From Auricularia sp. M13 (lineage: Eukaryota; Basidiomycota; Agaricomycetes; Auriculariales; Auriculariaceae): a DNA stretch of 64,000 bases. The notes below the pieces were generated by a model. That model was not told the DNA's origin, made no database searches, and worked only from the letters and a program-made list of their open reading frames with translations. The translations under genes were made by a program, and so were the position numbers. The DNA is taken from NCBI GenBank assembly GCA_037042915.1, contig CM073193.1, forward strand, positions 2,728,001-2,792,000, in the 5' to 3' direction. The stretch's first letter is position 1; each line of letters begins with the position of its first letter. This document shows, in pieces, positions 45,850 through 58,011 of the stretch.

Positions 45850-47499
45850 CCGAAACGCTCTGCTCATTGCTACTGCTGATTCTGCTCTGCTTTGTTCTCG
45901 CGCCCTCACGCATTGTAACACTATTCATCGATTGCCCGCCGTCCTCGGTTCGCTTCCTATACCAGTTTCTGGGCGTAATCATACTGGTCCCTTTCGGACG
46001 ATTGCCACCTTAGGTTTCACCTCTGCATATGCCGTCCCACCAGGGCTATTCACTGCTCTCGTAGCGATGTTCTGTTAGCAGTTATGCTCTGCTAGTGGAA
46101 TGTCAACCCGTCAACGGCCGTGCTCCGTCCAGGCAATGCATGGGCACTGTCTCAGTCCTCATGGCTACCTCATGCAGGCTGTCAGGCGTTTGCTCCGCCG
46201 ATCTGTTACCAATCACCGATGCGTGCACGCCGCAAGCGATTCGTACTGGACTCGGGCTAGCATGACGCTTCCATTCCTTGCCCAAGGGATCTCGTATTTC
46301 ATCCGTCGCCGAAGCGTTTGCAGATCCACGCTTGTGTTAGAACGCGGTCACGGCGAGTTGGTTGTTCTCCAGGGGTCAGTTGTACTTACAGAGGGAGCTT
46401 TGACGGTGTGCGTCGGATAAGTCTCCAATGGGGTGCATCTAACCATTTCTCGTCCTAACGAAGCACGGAGGATAAGCAACGGCGCTGGTTAAACCCTGGG
46501 AGACCATAACCCGAGCTCCCCAGCAAAGGCGCCGGTACTGAATTGACTGGATCGCTTGACGCAGGGCCAAATCAGAACCTTCATATCAGTTTGACTATGC
46601 AACACCACTGGACACGTCTCGCCGGCCAAGTTATCCGTGGCAATCTCCCTGAGCGTCAACTCACCCCTGGGGGATTTCTCCGCCCCCATGAGTTTGTGAT
46701 AGGAATCTCGCTGCGTGGCTCACACGTTGCTGCATCAGTGGGAGGACGAAATGGAGCGGAGGATGTTCCGAGATATGCGTGACCGGGAGACCTGCGAGCC
46801 TCGGTTACTCTTGGTGCGCAATTTCCCTATTTACAGCTCTTGCTGGCCGTGCCGGTGCCGAGCTGGTGTTTTATCCAGCGTGAGTCAAAGCGTGAGAATA
46901 CGGTAGAATAGAGCGTCGAGCGGCATGGGCTCTTCTTGACGCAAGTTCTTGGTCGCTGCCGCTGCGCAAGAACCGTCAACACCAGGAATATTCTGGTACG
47001 TGAAAGAATACTCTGAGATAGGTCACTGAATGCGGGGCTTTGCTCGAAATGCGAGGGCTGAAGTGATGTAATCGATATACGGATAAACGCCAGATTTCGG
47101 GAAAGTTGCTCCTTGAAACGATAGCTGGCCGGTATCGTCCTCCTAATGTTTGTTGATTAGCAAAACGCATGCGTGGAAGGTGGAAAGGTTCGTTGCTCCG
47201 TCCGGCTTGCGGTCGTCGGAAATCCGAGGATTTGCTGGTCTCGTCCGGAGCTCTTTCTCCGTGCCAGCTCGCATGCTTCACTCTCGCCATGAGGCACAAA
47301 CGATGCCTACAACGTCCGCAAACATGACCCATTCCAGTCTGTCGGGGTTCGAGTTTGCATTTGGAGAAATGGTGAGTGTAAGTATTACGACGCATCCAGA
47401 CGCGATGCTCCAGTCTCAACATTACAAAGTTGCATCAAGTAACAGGACAGGATTCCTCAAACTCGGATCGATCCTTGTCTGCGGGACAGGTCACGGCGT
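45850..47499. other. Intergenic stretch, no supported gene
   Basis: About 1.6 kb with short frames; nothing recognised on either strand. Confidence 0.4.
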
Positions 47500-49538
47500 T
47501 TAGTGCAGGAAATCCATGTCCGCCTCGTCATTATCCAGCATCACTGGCAATGGGATGTCTGGAATGGTCGGACGAGTGTTATCCGCGTTCAGCACGCAGT
47601 CGACAAACTGCTTCATCAGTCCATACGCGCGCTCGGCGACAGGAGCGGGTAGGAGAGACCCGAGGGCTACCAGTGCGCTGCGCAGATCATCCGGAGCTAC
47701 GCTGTGCTCGCAGTCGCTGTGCATCGCGAGGAGGGCACCAGCTACGAGGATATGGTGCGGGGCCCACACAAGCCGCCCTACGGGCATGCTCATATGACGC
47801 AGGATGCGGCCCAGATCCTCAGTCGCCTTGGTCACGATGACCTTCGCGGACTGGAGCACAACGTTGCGCGCCTGGATGGACCCCTCGGTCTCGTTGAACA
47901 TTGGGCTCTGGCTGGTCGCTGCATGGCGTGGGATGTATGGGGCGAAGAGGACTGCCCGCACGTGGTGGCCGATGAGGTGCAGCTCGATGCCCTCGAATGA
48001 GCTGCTCTGAAATTTGCTTTGCAGCTGGTCGATCCATGCGACAATGCGGCTGTTGTGCTCCAGCACCACGTGAAACGGGAGAGCACGCAAAGAGGAAATA
48101 TCTGTGAGAATGTCGCCCAGTAGGTTGGAGAACAGGAAGCTTTCAATATGGAATTTCCACTGGATACTCGGATGATTAGGGTCGTTGGCGTTGGCAGGAG
48201 CAATGGGAAGCTGGACGTCGGCGTGATCGCGGTTCCGCAGCGCAGCAGGTCTTCCCGTGAGTAATGCGAGCCATCTGAAGGAGTGATCAGCTGGTTCAAA
48301 CTCGGCTACCACCCAGGTCCAGTCCACCCGTCTACAAGAGCAACATTATGCAACGCCCATCTCCTCCTTACCGCGTCGTCCTCGCTGAAGACGATGTGGG
48401 GCTGGTATGACTTCGGGTCCCGGTGAAGGCCTAGACGATGAGCCATTCGAGCGCATGTACCGGCTACACGCCAAGCCTCCTCCACGTCAGTGCGCGCGGT
48501 GAAGAGGAACTGCAACTGCAACATCATCGCCTCAAGGTTCGCGATGTCCGTCCCAAAGCTATCGCTGCGTTCCTCCACCCAGAGAGCATCTTGTGCTTGG
48601 CGGAAAACTCGTTCCGCATTGGGTGCACCGTTCGGGGCGTGCAAGAGAGCCAACGCGCAGGCGAATAGTACGAGGGCCGAGTTGGGGTGCGTCGAGGCGG
48701 CGATCAAGAGGGACGCAGGATCGGTGAAGAGGAATTCGAAAGTGCAGTATTGGACATATTTGCGCACAAGGATGTGAGCAAGATTCGCGTCAACGTCCGT
48801 GAGAGAAACGGGCGATGGCAAGCTTTGCAGTTCTCCTGTGAAACTGCAGTCGATTAGGGCTAATTTCTGGTTGCTGAAAGCGAGTCCGAGACCCGTAGAT
48901 GTAGGTGTAGGTGAAATGAGAGTGTATGCGGATAGCGCACTCCTTCCCACAAAGCTGGCGCTCTGGGTAAGGGTGTGCGATTGCGAAATGGGTAAAAGTT
49001 CCTCTGCAAACGTCAGCCTGTGTCTCGCCACCGACAAGACCTAATTACCTCGAACTGAGATTGTCGAAGCACAGAGGACAGCCTCGACATCGCACAGGAC
49101 GCCCCGCATTGACTTGGCTAGGTGAGGTAGACTTTCACTTTGCGCCGAACTAGATTGATATGCGTAAGGTTCCACACATGCAGAGAGAAGATGTGCATGC
49201 TTACGGCTCAGGAAGAACTGGAGGCTGGCCGTCGTACTCGCAGGTAAGTTGTGATTCAATACAACGGCTGCATCGTGGTCGACCTTGGTTGCAGGTCACC
49301 TTTCTGCCGCGGCACGATTTGCAGGCCGACTTCCTCTTGGCCCTGCGAGACGAGCGGTCAGTATGTATCGCGAAGTTTTTGCCAGGCCATACTTCGAGTT
49401 TGTGCTAGAGGCGGGGGAGAGTTCGAGATTTGAATCGCCAGAGGACGGTTCAATCTTAACGTCCAGAGGGGAGCTGGCTGCTGAAGTCTTCCTACGTGCC
49501 TGGAAGGCCTTGGGAGACATGTTGTGGGGCGGCAACAT
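47500..49538 (-). CDS. Zn2Cys6 fungal-specific transcription factor
   Basis: The start MLPPHNMSPKAF at 49538 opens a Ser/Pro-rich exon; a second in-frame Met follows at 49520. A 51-nt intron leads to the binuclear cluster ACKSCRGRKVTCNQGRPRCS and RCIESQLTCEYDG, with the six cysteines in C-x2-C-x6-C then C-x2-C-x6-C order. Small exons then join to EELLPISQSHTL and the fungal_trans middle homology region (CTFEFLFTDPASLL, VEEAWRVAGTCARMAHRLGL, DDAVRRRWALHN, WLALLTGRPAALRNRD). The last exon runs to TAA at 47500 with an acidic end (DNDEADMDFLH), as in activators. The target genes cannot be told from the sequence. Confidence 0.88.
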
Positions 49539-49781
49539 GTGCAAACCCCGGCATCCTCTTATTTGTAGCGATTCTCGCTGTGACCTGTGACTGGTGCATT
49601 CGGGACAGTCCGGAGACACCTAAAAGAGACGGCGGAGATGAGATGAGATAAGCCGGATCTACGGACTTACCTCATGAAGGTTGGAACGTTCTGGAACAAT
49701 TCTGGAACGCGTCGAATGCGAAAGCTAAAGACCGGCGCGAGCACCCGACTTGCACCTTGACCTACAACTTCAACGAGCATT

Positions 49782-52253
49782 ATGAGCGACGTGAGTAACG
49801 AACGGTTCCGGTGCTCTAAACTGCTGCTGATACCTTGCGTTGGCAGGCAAACGCACTCAAAGACCAGGGCAACAAAGCCTTCGCCGCGAAGGAATATGAC
49901 ACGGCCATCGAGCTCTTCACCAAGGCCATCGAGCTCGACCCGTCCAACCACGTATTGTACTCAAACCGTAGTGCTGCCAAGGCTGGCAAGCGTCAGTGGG
50001 CAGAGGCGTTGACCGATGCGCAAAAGGTCAGGCTGCAACTGGGGGCGTCGTCAGCCTCGCGCTGACCAACGTCGTATTCAGTGCACGGAAATTGCGCCTA
50101 AATGGGCTAAGGGATACGCACGCGTTGGTGCTGCGCTCCACGGCCTTCATCGGTACGACGAGGCCATTGCCGCCTACGAACAGGGCATTGCCATTGAGGA
50201 TAGCCCTGCCTTGCGCAAGGGCTTGAAGGAAGTCCAGGACGCAAAAGGTACGTGGATTTTTATGCGTTTGCGCGCTGGCCACTGACTCTGTGGCTGCAGA
50301 GGCAGAGGAGGCAGGCGGCGATGGTTTCGGAAAGCTCTTCGCAGACCCGAACCTTTTCGCCAAGCTGGCCGCAAACCCAAAGACGTCTGGTTTCCTCTCA
50401 GATACCGCCTTCATGCAGCGTCTCGCGATGATTCAACGGAATCCGGCCTTGGCCCAAACGTATGTATTATTTGCATAAAGGGTCGCTATTGTAACTAATC
50501 AGCACTTTCAGAGCACTGAACGATGCTCGGATGATGTAGGTTTACAACAGTTAGAGATGGACGACATGTATTGACCTATCTGTAGCACCGTTCTGGGTGT
50601 ACTTATGGGTATAGACATGCAAGGATTCTCGCGCGAAGAGGGTTCGGACGAGCTGCCTCCTGGTGTTCGCAGGGACGACGAGTCTCGGTTCGCTGCAGAG
50701 CCGTCCTCTCCGCCCCCACAGCCGAAGCAGCCTCCGGCACCCGACGTGCAGATGGCCGAGGCAGAGCCCGAGCCCGAAGACGACGAGGAGGCAAAGGCGA
50801 AGAAGGAGGCCGAGGCGGAGAAGAAAAAAGGCGCCGACGCATACAGGGCAAGGCAATTCGATGTCGCTGAACAGGCCTTCTCCAAGGCGTGGGATCTATG
50901 GCCGAAGGACATCGCTTTCCTGACCAACCTGGCTGGTATGTTGAATTGTCTATCCTACATTAGCTCTCTCATTCACGAGTGATGCAGCCGTTTATTTCGA
51001 GAAGGGCGATTATGACCAGTGCATCTCGACGTGCGAAAAGGCGATCGACGAGGGCCGTTCTGTAAGTACCCCACCCTGTGCGTTATGTGCGCTCACCGTT
51101 ATACCAGATACGCGCAGACTACAAACTCATTGCCAAAGCCTTTGGTCGTATCGGCACTGCTTACCACAGAAAAGGCGACCTCGTCAACGCCATCAAGTTT
51201 TACGAGAAGTCGTTAACAGAGCACCGCACACCTGATGTGCTGAACAAGCTGCGTGAGGTGCGTGCACCCACCCAAGCAGTGCTGCGAGTCTCCTAATAGA
51301 GCATACAGGTCGAGAAAGAGAAGGCAGACGCAGACAAAAGGGCCTACATTAACCCTGAGCTGTCCGACAAGGCACGCGAGGAGGGCAACGCACTCTTCAA
51401 GGTGTGAATGATATAATAGCTAGCATAACATTTCGCTAAGACTTCGCGCAGGCTGGACAATTTGCGGACTCGGTCAAGGCCTACACGGAGGCGATTAAGC
51501 GGTTACCTTCTGACCCGCGCGCGTACACAAACCGCGCGGCGGCGTACACCAAGCTGGCGGCGCTGCCTGAAGCGCTGAAGGATGCCGACGAGGCCATCAA
51601 GGTTGACCCAACCTATGGTGCGTACCGCCTTCCTGTGTCTGACTCGGGTTCGTCGAAAGTAAACTAACATTCGGTGCAGTCAAGGCGTACATTCGCAAGA
51701 GCTTGGTTCTGTTCGGCATGCGGGAATACTCGAAGGCGATGGCGGCAGCACAGGAGGTACGGTTCAGCCGCACATCTCCGGGAAATGTTTGGCTGATTTT
51801 GGCTTTTCGCGTGACGTATGATCTCTAGGCGACAGATGCCGACACGGAGAAAAAGCACACGAGGGAAATCGAGGAGCAGATGACGAAGATAGCCATGGCG
51901 ATGCAGGCTGAGCGGGCGAATGAGACGGAGGAGCAGACGCTGCAGCGCGCGATGCGCGATCCCGAGGTCGCCGTGCGTATCCGTCTTTATTTTGCCTGTT
52001 TTTTCATTCAATTTCCTGACGGATCCCCTTTCGCAACAGAGCATCATGAACGACCCCGTGATGCAGCAGGTGTGTTTCCCTAATTTCTTTCAGGCAAATG
52101 TTTGCACGTTTACTGAACATGCGTTTCCCTCGTGCCCAGATATTGCAACAAGCGCAGGGCAACCCGGCCGCGCTGCAGGACCACATGAAGAACCCGATCG
52201 TCCGCCAGAAGATCCAGAAGCTCGTCGCGGCTGGCATCATCCGCACTCGCTGA
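49782..52253 (+). CDS. STI1: Hsp90 co-chaperone Sti1
   Basis: Bridges Hsp70 and Hsp90. About ten exons; the first codes only for MSD, then [20 protein letters not shown] opens TPR1. TPR1 is followed by a DP1 domain ([19 protein letters not shown]). A charged linker holds many Glu/Lys and [21 protein letters not shown]2A starts near [18 protein letters not shown] and TPR2B near [18 protein letters not shown]. The C-terminal DP2 domain reads [20 protein letters not shown] and ends [17 protein letters not shown]. Domain order and length match Sti1/Hop throughout and no frame break was needed. Cytosolic. Confidence 0.95.
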
Positions 52254-52968
52254 ACGGCTCGGACGTCGGCCGGCTGCTCAGCCAGTTTCTTCGGGACTTG
52301 CACTGCGCGTTTGGAATCATCGGGACTGGGGCATTTACATCTCTGCAACTTGAACATGTTTGTTTTGTTTCGTACTACCCTGAAATCAATGAAAGACAAG
52401 TCGACTCCAATCACTGCTTGCTTTGGTCGCGTTTGCTCAAGTTGGTCTCGGAAGCAACCAGAATGTGTGACGCGGGGCCGATGAACCATGGGCGGTTGCT
52501 ATTTGCTCGCCCCCAAACCGCCTAAGGATAACTGATAAACTGCAAGCGCAAAATGGGGCGCGTCCAGTAAATCCGGCTGTGTTTCGGCTAGCTTGCCTGT
52601 GTACGCGAGTCTCCCCTTCCGGGATAACTCTGCGCGCAAACATGCCCTGCAGCCTGTTTCCCGGTTCGAGTCGAATCGTGTTCTTCGGGAGCCTGAGCCG
52701 ATTGGACTTCTATTCTTCTGAGCTGTTGGAATCCGGCTGTATTATACCTTTTAGACGTTGTTATCGTGGGAGAGCTTCCGAAGCGATGGGCGCTGATGCG
52801 TTAGGACTGCTGGCTGTAGGCACCTACGATATCAGACCCAGAGAACGCGCGGAAAGCGATCTACGCATGGACATGGGAGCTGCTGCGCTTGCAGTGCACC
52901 TGATCTGCCACTGGAGTCTCCGTGCGGACCTCGGCGGAAGTTCGACTGGTAGGAGCAACTGTACAGTA
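52254..52968. other. Intergenic stretch left of the transposon
   Basis: Sti1 3' flank, then about 700 nt with short frames. A GGTTCGAGTCG near 52663 resembles a tRNA B box, but no tRNA could be built around it. Confidence 0.4.
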
Positions 52969-53000
52969 TGTCTCAAAAAGTGTGTAGACCCTATCGGGCT
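52969..53000 (+). repeat. Left terminal inverted repeat
   Basis: Its first 14 bases match the reverse complement of the right end perfectly; similarity then continues with gaps to the shared ATCGGGC block. Confidence 0.75.
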
Positions 53001-53296
53001 GTCTCGAGGTCAATCGACCCCGATCTGGTCGTCTGGCCGCTCATAGTCCAGATCTGGGAAGCAAAGCCCCGACCGATTCACCTTTGGCATGATCGGGCCA
53101 GACACCCAAATCTGCACAGATCTGGTTCGGTCAACGTCGATCTGGTTGGGGGCCTGTATATAAGAAAATACTAGCACCCCACTTGCCCGACTCTTTCGGG
53201 GCTCTTACTACTTACCAGGGTATTACAAGCTCTTACGATTACCTTCTACATTTCAATGTTAAACTATTCTACTAGTTGGCTGTGTACATTAATTTT

Positions 53297-53376
53297 GGAC
53301 TTGAGCGTATTCGAACCTACGGCTCTCCACCAGCCTGTGTGGAGTCGCGCGCATTAGACAACTGAGCCAATGTGGA
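53297..53376 (-). other. tRNA-like Pol III unit or relic inside the transposon
   Basis: On the minus strand TGGCTCAGTTG fits the Pol III A box and GGTTCGAATAC fits the B box except near its end. The order and spacing resemble a class II (Leu/Ser-like) tRNA with a long arm. A clean cloverleaf does not form: the invariant C after the T loop is missing, and the expected anticodon loop lacks its U33. A CTCCAC/GTGGAG hairpin takes the place of the anticodon arm. Probably a tRNA-derived (SINE-like) sequence, not a working tRNA gene. Confidence 0.4.
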
Positions 53377-54035
53377 GACTGTCTGGAATGGAGCTTCCGG
53401 AACCATATTCTGCTCCACAACGCGCCACCTACTGTATTCCGAGTTGAGGGTCGCGTTTGGCACACGCTGCAAATGATGTACAGGGCATTGGCCACAGGTT
53501 GTCCTGGCAGCTGCGGCGACAATTCACGCGCTGCAGCGCAGCGCAGCGGAGACAAACACAATGAGGACAATGCGGCGCGCGCGATAGCCAGATGTGCCTC
53601 CTACTGCATACTATTTCTGCACCTCAGGCCTCCTCGCGCTCATTTAGCTCAGCTGATGGCGAGCTCAGCATCCCGATTTACCTTGTCAATGAGCGGGGTG
53701 ATGTGGGCTCGATACCGAACGTGAGTTCAACTCATCGGCGAGTTTGATGCCCTCTTCCTTGGCCTGGCATTGACATATGTTACAGTCTGCCCTGTGCATA
53801 CAATACTCGCTCTGTTGTCGATCACATGGGCAGTGAGGTGTTTCTCGGCAAATGGAACGAAGTTACTTACTTCAACTGAGGTGGTATGTATGCTCACTAG
53901 GTTGTGTAAGTACAACATCCTACTATGCGCTGCATTCTCACTGTATACATGATCTTGCCCGAACGAGCCAGATTTTGCCAGATATGACCCATGCTGGTGC
54001 ACGATCTAGCCAGATCTGGTTATCTGGCTTTGTCT

Positions 54036-54067
54036 GGCCCGATCGGCCTCTCGCACTTTTTGAGACA
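54036..54067 (-). repeat. Right terminal inverted repeat
   Basis: Reverse complement of the left end; ends ...CTTTTTGAGACA before the flanking TA. Confidence 0.75.
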
Positions 54068-54628
54068 TATCATCTGCTTCCGTCCGCTTGGGTGGAAGCG
54101 AATGAAGCATAATGTCTCTTAGGTCGGGATTGCACTCATCAACCTGTGCCCCAGTAACTCTGTCTACCCAACTACTCTCGGAGGAGGCAGCGGACGTACA
54201 GTCCAGACCCCCGAGCTGGACCAGCTTGGTGCTCATCAATCGAGACCTCACCTAGACCTCGCACTGAGACTTTATATACCGCCTCCCTTGCATCATTCAG
54301 TCCCTTTCTGAATTCCACGACATCTCAGCGACCCAGTCCGCTGTCGCAGAGCGCGCTATGAAGTCATCACTGTCCCGCGGTCCTCCGTGCAACGTGCCAC
54401 CGTCTCAGCCACCCACCGAATAGCCCGAAATTTCGGGCCTCCGTCGTATCATGCTCGTGAAGACGGGCCGCTAAGTAGCTCGCTGGCACGCGTGAGCGGG
54501 CGACCCGTATCCACCCGCTAGACGCCGGCGACGGGAATCACAGGAATAAGACGGGCGCCTGAAAACTCCGAACGATCATCCAACGTTTTTGCACGTCCCA
54601 CCGTCACACCCATTACACTCAGCAAGCC
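54068..54628. other. Intergenic stretch right of the transposon
   Basis: A TATATA motif at about 54275-54280 has no convincing gene behind it. It holds the upstream region of the complex I subunit gene. Confidence 0.4.
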
Positions 54629-54987
54629 ATGTCTGCCTCGTTCCTCCGCCGCGGCTTCATGAAGCACTGGTTCGCCGTCGAGGCCACGCCGATCTACGTT
54701 ATTGTCCTGGGCGCGGTGGGCGGCGCCGGCTGGTACCTCACGCGCCTGGCGCTGCGTCCCGAGGGTGCGCTGCTGTCGCGATGAAGTGTGCACAATGCTG
54801 ATTGAAGGCTGCAGTCGTCTGGACGAAGAACAACCCCACGCCGTGGGCGAACGTGCAGCAGGACCAGACGACCAAGCTGTACCACGGCCACCACCGCTTC
54901 GAGAAGTCGTGCGTCCCTTCGTTTTCTGTGTTCATGATGACTGGTGCTCATCCTACTGCTCTCAGCTGGTCGCGCGAGAAGCTCTGA
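54629..54987 (+). CDS. Complex I MLRQ/B12D-type subunit
   Basis: Exons 54629-54764, 54815-54908 and 54966-54987 give 83 residues. MSASFLRRGFMKHWFAVEAT leads into a single membrane helix (PIYVIVLGAVGGAGWYLTRL), then VVWTKNNPTPWANVQ and a short polar end (EKSWSREKL). This layout, with one helix near the N-terminus followed by a W-x-NxNPxPW motif, is that of the B12D/NDUFA4 (MLRQ) family of small subunits of mitochondrial respiratory complexes. It lies in the inner mitochondrial membrane. The adjacent gene in the same direction is an unrelated reductase. Confidence 0.85.
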
Positions 54988-55132
54988 GCGAATCTTTCTT
55001 GCTCAGCCTGTAGAGGTTCCGTTAGATGCGAACGGTAGACTCCATAGAGCTCTGTACATCACGAGTTGAGACGCCCGCCGGACTCCGTAATCCCAGCTCA
55101 CTCTCCGTGCTCCCTGTATCCTGTGAAGCGCC

Positions 55133-56539
55133 ATGTCGTGTGCGCCGCTCGACTCGCCCCAGCCGACGTACAGCCCGCCCGCGCAGGTGGCTGATACGGA
55201 CGAAGACAAGCCTCTGCCGGGCGCTCAGCCGGTGGGCCGCTGCACCCGTGGGGACCTGAGCGTTAAGCTTTGTGTGCTTGCAGAAGGCCATCGGCGCGCT
55301 GGGCTATCCTGAGCTTGTCTTTGGCGCCGCGGCGCTCAGCGACTCGTACAACGACGATGCGACGCTCAACAGCGATGTGCCGCTGCGCACCGTGCGGCTT
55401 GCGCTCCGGTGCGTCCTCGGCCGCTGCATATCCAACCTCTGAACCTGAGATTACGCAACGCAGCTATGGCATCGCAGCGTTTGACACCTCGCCGTACTAT
55501 GGCATATCGGAGATCATACTGGGCAAGCTGCTCACCGACGAGCGCATCGCCAAAGACTTCCCGCGCGCCTCGTACAAGATCGTCCGTCGACCGACTCCAT
55601 CCACATCTCAGAGCTAATCTCAATATCGCTGCAGACGACCAAGTGTGGCAGATACGGCCCCGGCAAAGCCCAGTTCGACTACTCGCCCGCGACGCTGCGC
55701 GCGAGCGTGCAGCGCAGCTTGCAGCGTCTTGGGACGGACTACGTCGATGTGCTGCTGCTGCACGACGTCGAGTTTGTCTGCGAGAGGGTACAGCCGCCCG
55801 CCGCCGACAGGCACCTCGACGCGCTTGACGAGGCGCAATCGGCGGAATGGGGGCTCTCGCCGGGCGACGAGGGCACCGTGCGCGGGCCGGGCGACGAGCG
55901 CATCCTCGTCGCCGTGCGCGAGATGTTCAAGATGAAGGACGAGGGGCTCGTGCGCGACGTGGGCATCAGCGGTATTGCCTCTCCTAGCATTCATATCTAT
56001 AACACGGTCACTGACGCTGCGCGTTCGCAGGTTACCCGCTGCCGACGCTCCTGCGGCTCGCGCGCCTCATCGCGGCGCACGTCGCGCCGCTCGACACCGT
56101 GCTCTCGTACTCGAACCACAACCTGCAGAACGCATCCTTCGCGCCGTTCGCGCCGCTTTTCCGCGGGGCGGGCGTGCGCCAGCTCGGCACCGCGTCGCCG
56201 TTCAACATGGGCCTGCTCACGCCGAACCCGCCGCCGTGGCATCCCGCGCCGGCCGCCCTCCGGGACCTCGTGCGCACGGCCAACGAGGGGCGGAGCCTGC
56301 CGAATGTCGCGCTGGGGTTCAGCTTTCGCCGGCGCGAGGGGCTGGAGGATGTTGTGCATGTTGTTGGGCTGAGCAAGTTGCGCGAGGTGCATGAGACTGT
56401 GAAGGTCTGGCGGGAGGTCGCTGGGGATGGAGGTGGTCGGGATGATGAGAGGAGGAAGGTTGAGGAGGAGGTGAGGGCTCTGTTCAGGGAGGCCGGGTGG
56501 GAGGATCGGTGCTGGTCTTCGCCGCCGGAGGATGCGTAA
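55133..56539 (+). CDS. Aldo/keto reductase, D-arabinose dehydrogenase (Ara2) type
   Basis: NAD(P)-linked oxidation of D-arabinose or a related sugar; in yeast Ara2 feeds erythroascorbate synthesis. The first exon is short (ATG at 55133, ends before 55181). Then come ELVFGAAALSDSYN, YGIAAFDTSPYYGISE with the catalytic Asp and Tyr of the AKR tetrad, TTKCGRYG with the Lys, YVDVLLLHDVEF with the His, and VGISGYPLPTLL. The end has VVHVVGLSKLREVHE and a charged C-terminus. An insert rich in Gly, Asp and Glu follows the catalytic His, as in Ara2 and plant L-galactose dehydrogenases. Intact through several introns. Confidence 0.88.
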
Positions 56540-57975
56540 TCCCCAGGCCAATCGTGTGTGCTGCTTTACTCGGGAACCTGAGCACATGTGTCGTCCTACG
56601 TGTACTCTTTCTCTCCATGCGTGTATCTCTCAATGTACTATAGATGCCCTTACTGCCAGCAGCAGAAGGCTGACAGGCAGGGCAATGTACATCCCCAACT
56701 AGAACCTTTGTCTGCGCCTGCCATCTCACTTCATGACTGAATCGTCTTACTTTCTGACTGAACGAGAAGCTCTTTGACTGGGACGTCAGCTAGATTTTCG
56801 CACCTGCTGAGACATGGCAAAGCGCACACTTCCGATGATGTATGAAAAACCAGCACAATCAGATTCGCAGTTCACAGGCTCACTTCATCACCATGTCCAG
56901 ACTTCTCGAAGGACATGGAAGTGGTGAGGTTGCTGTTATATGAGCGGGCCTTGTGGAGACGTGGTCCTGTGGCCAGTCTGAGACTCGGAGCAGTAACCGC
57001 AGGACGTCGCAGTGACATTCCAAAAGGACATGAATTAGTTCGTTGCTCTGCGAAACCCGTCTCGACTCCATAGGCGCCGCTCTGCAGAGAATATCTTTTG
57101 CAATCGAGCCTAGCCTTCGGAGGCGTTAAGGAGACAGCTTCAAGTTCTCGCCAACGGTCAACGTCGTGCATTCAATATCAGAGATTTGACGTTCAATGAA
57201 AAGCTCTCTTCCATGCGAATGATGACAGGAAGACAGTGAGAACTGATTTGCGAGTACTTCGACTCTGAGCAATCGCAGTCTCTGGTCAGGATTCCTGTGG
57301 ACCCTTGTGCCACCAGTGCCAGTGCCAGTGCCAATGGAAGTATGCACCCGGAGAACAAGCGTCGCCAGCAATCCGCTGACCGGCAAGGCTCAGGAAGAGG
57401 TGCTCGAGCTGCGATTGGAGATGGCATTGACGCCTGCAACAACACGTTGCGCGGCGGAGGGAGCGTCGAGTTCTAGGAGGATTTGCATCCGGGTATCTGG
57501 ATTAGGCATCGGGGGAGGTCCATGACCGCCGCCGTCGAACATAGAGTGCTGGGTTGACTGTTCGACGGTGTTGTGCGAGATCGCGATCCGGCGGGCGGTG
57601 TGGGGAGTTGTGCGCCGCAGGACGTGTGAGGACAGGGTGCTTCCTCTGCCGCTGGGTCATGGGACCATGCATGCGGGGAATGGAAGCCGTGTGGATACGA
57701 TGTCACTGTGGGGGGCGCTGGCTGCGGCGGAAACGAGCTCAAAACCAGAGCAAAAAAAAGGATGGAATTCAAACCGAGTGAGTAGCAACGAAGAGGCTGT
57801 CTGGACTGCATGCATTGAGAAAACGCAGTCTCCGGCGGGTGTCAGTTGGGATCTCGATTGATGGTCGGCGGAGCGGAGAGGTGCGAGGTGCGGCGGAGAA
57901 TCGGAGCGTGGGTGTTTGTGTCCTGCGGCCGATATCATTTGGGTGCTTCGCGCGCGCCGCTCCGCCTCTTGGCTT
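56540..57975. other. Intergenic stretch, no supported gene
   Basis: About 1.4 kb with short frames. It should contain the promoter of the LaeA-like gene. Confidence 0.4.
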
Positions 57976-57980
57976 CCTCC

Positions 57981-58000
57981 CACCACCACCACCACCACCG
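57981..58000. repeat. CCA trinucleotide repeat
   Basis: A run of about six CCA units 10-30 nt before the ATG of the LaeA-like gene, thus probably in its 5' leader. Confidence 0.6.
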
Positions 58001-58011
58001 TGCTCGCTGCG

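Larger units (their letters stand above)
52969..54067. mobile_element. Non-autonomous TIR DNA transposon (1.1 kb)
   Basis: The left end TGTCTCAAAAAGTG is repeated exactly, inverted, at the right end, and both ends go on to a second shared block ATCGGGC. A TA dinucleotide flanks each end (52967-52968 and 54068-54069), as after Tc1/mariner-type insertion. Inside each terminal region the heptamer GATCTGG or its variants recur (at about 53020, 53047, 53116, 53138 and 54013), which looks like subterminal transposase-binding repeats. No open frame resembles a transposase, so mobility would need a partner element. A TATATAA lies at about 53156. Confidence 0.75.

Noticed and set aside
52650-52680. 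GGTTCGAGTCG resembling a tRNA B box
   Set aside because: No matching A box or acceptor stem at the right distance.
53140-53290. Left arm of the transposon as a retrotransposon LTR (TATATAA, ends near TGT...ACA)
   Set aside because: No second direct copy exists in the window and no primer site or polyprotein; the inverted ends explain the region better.
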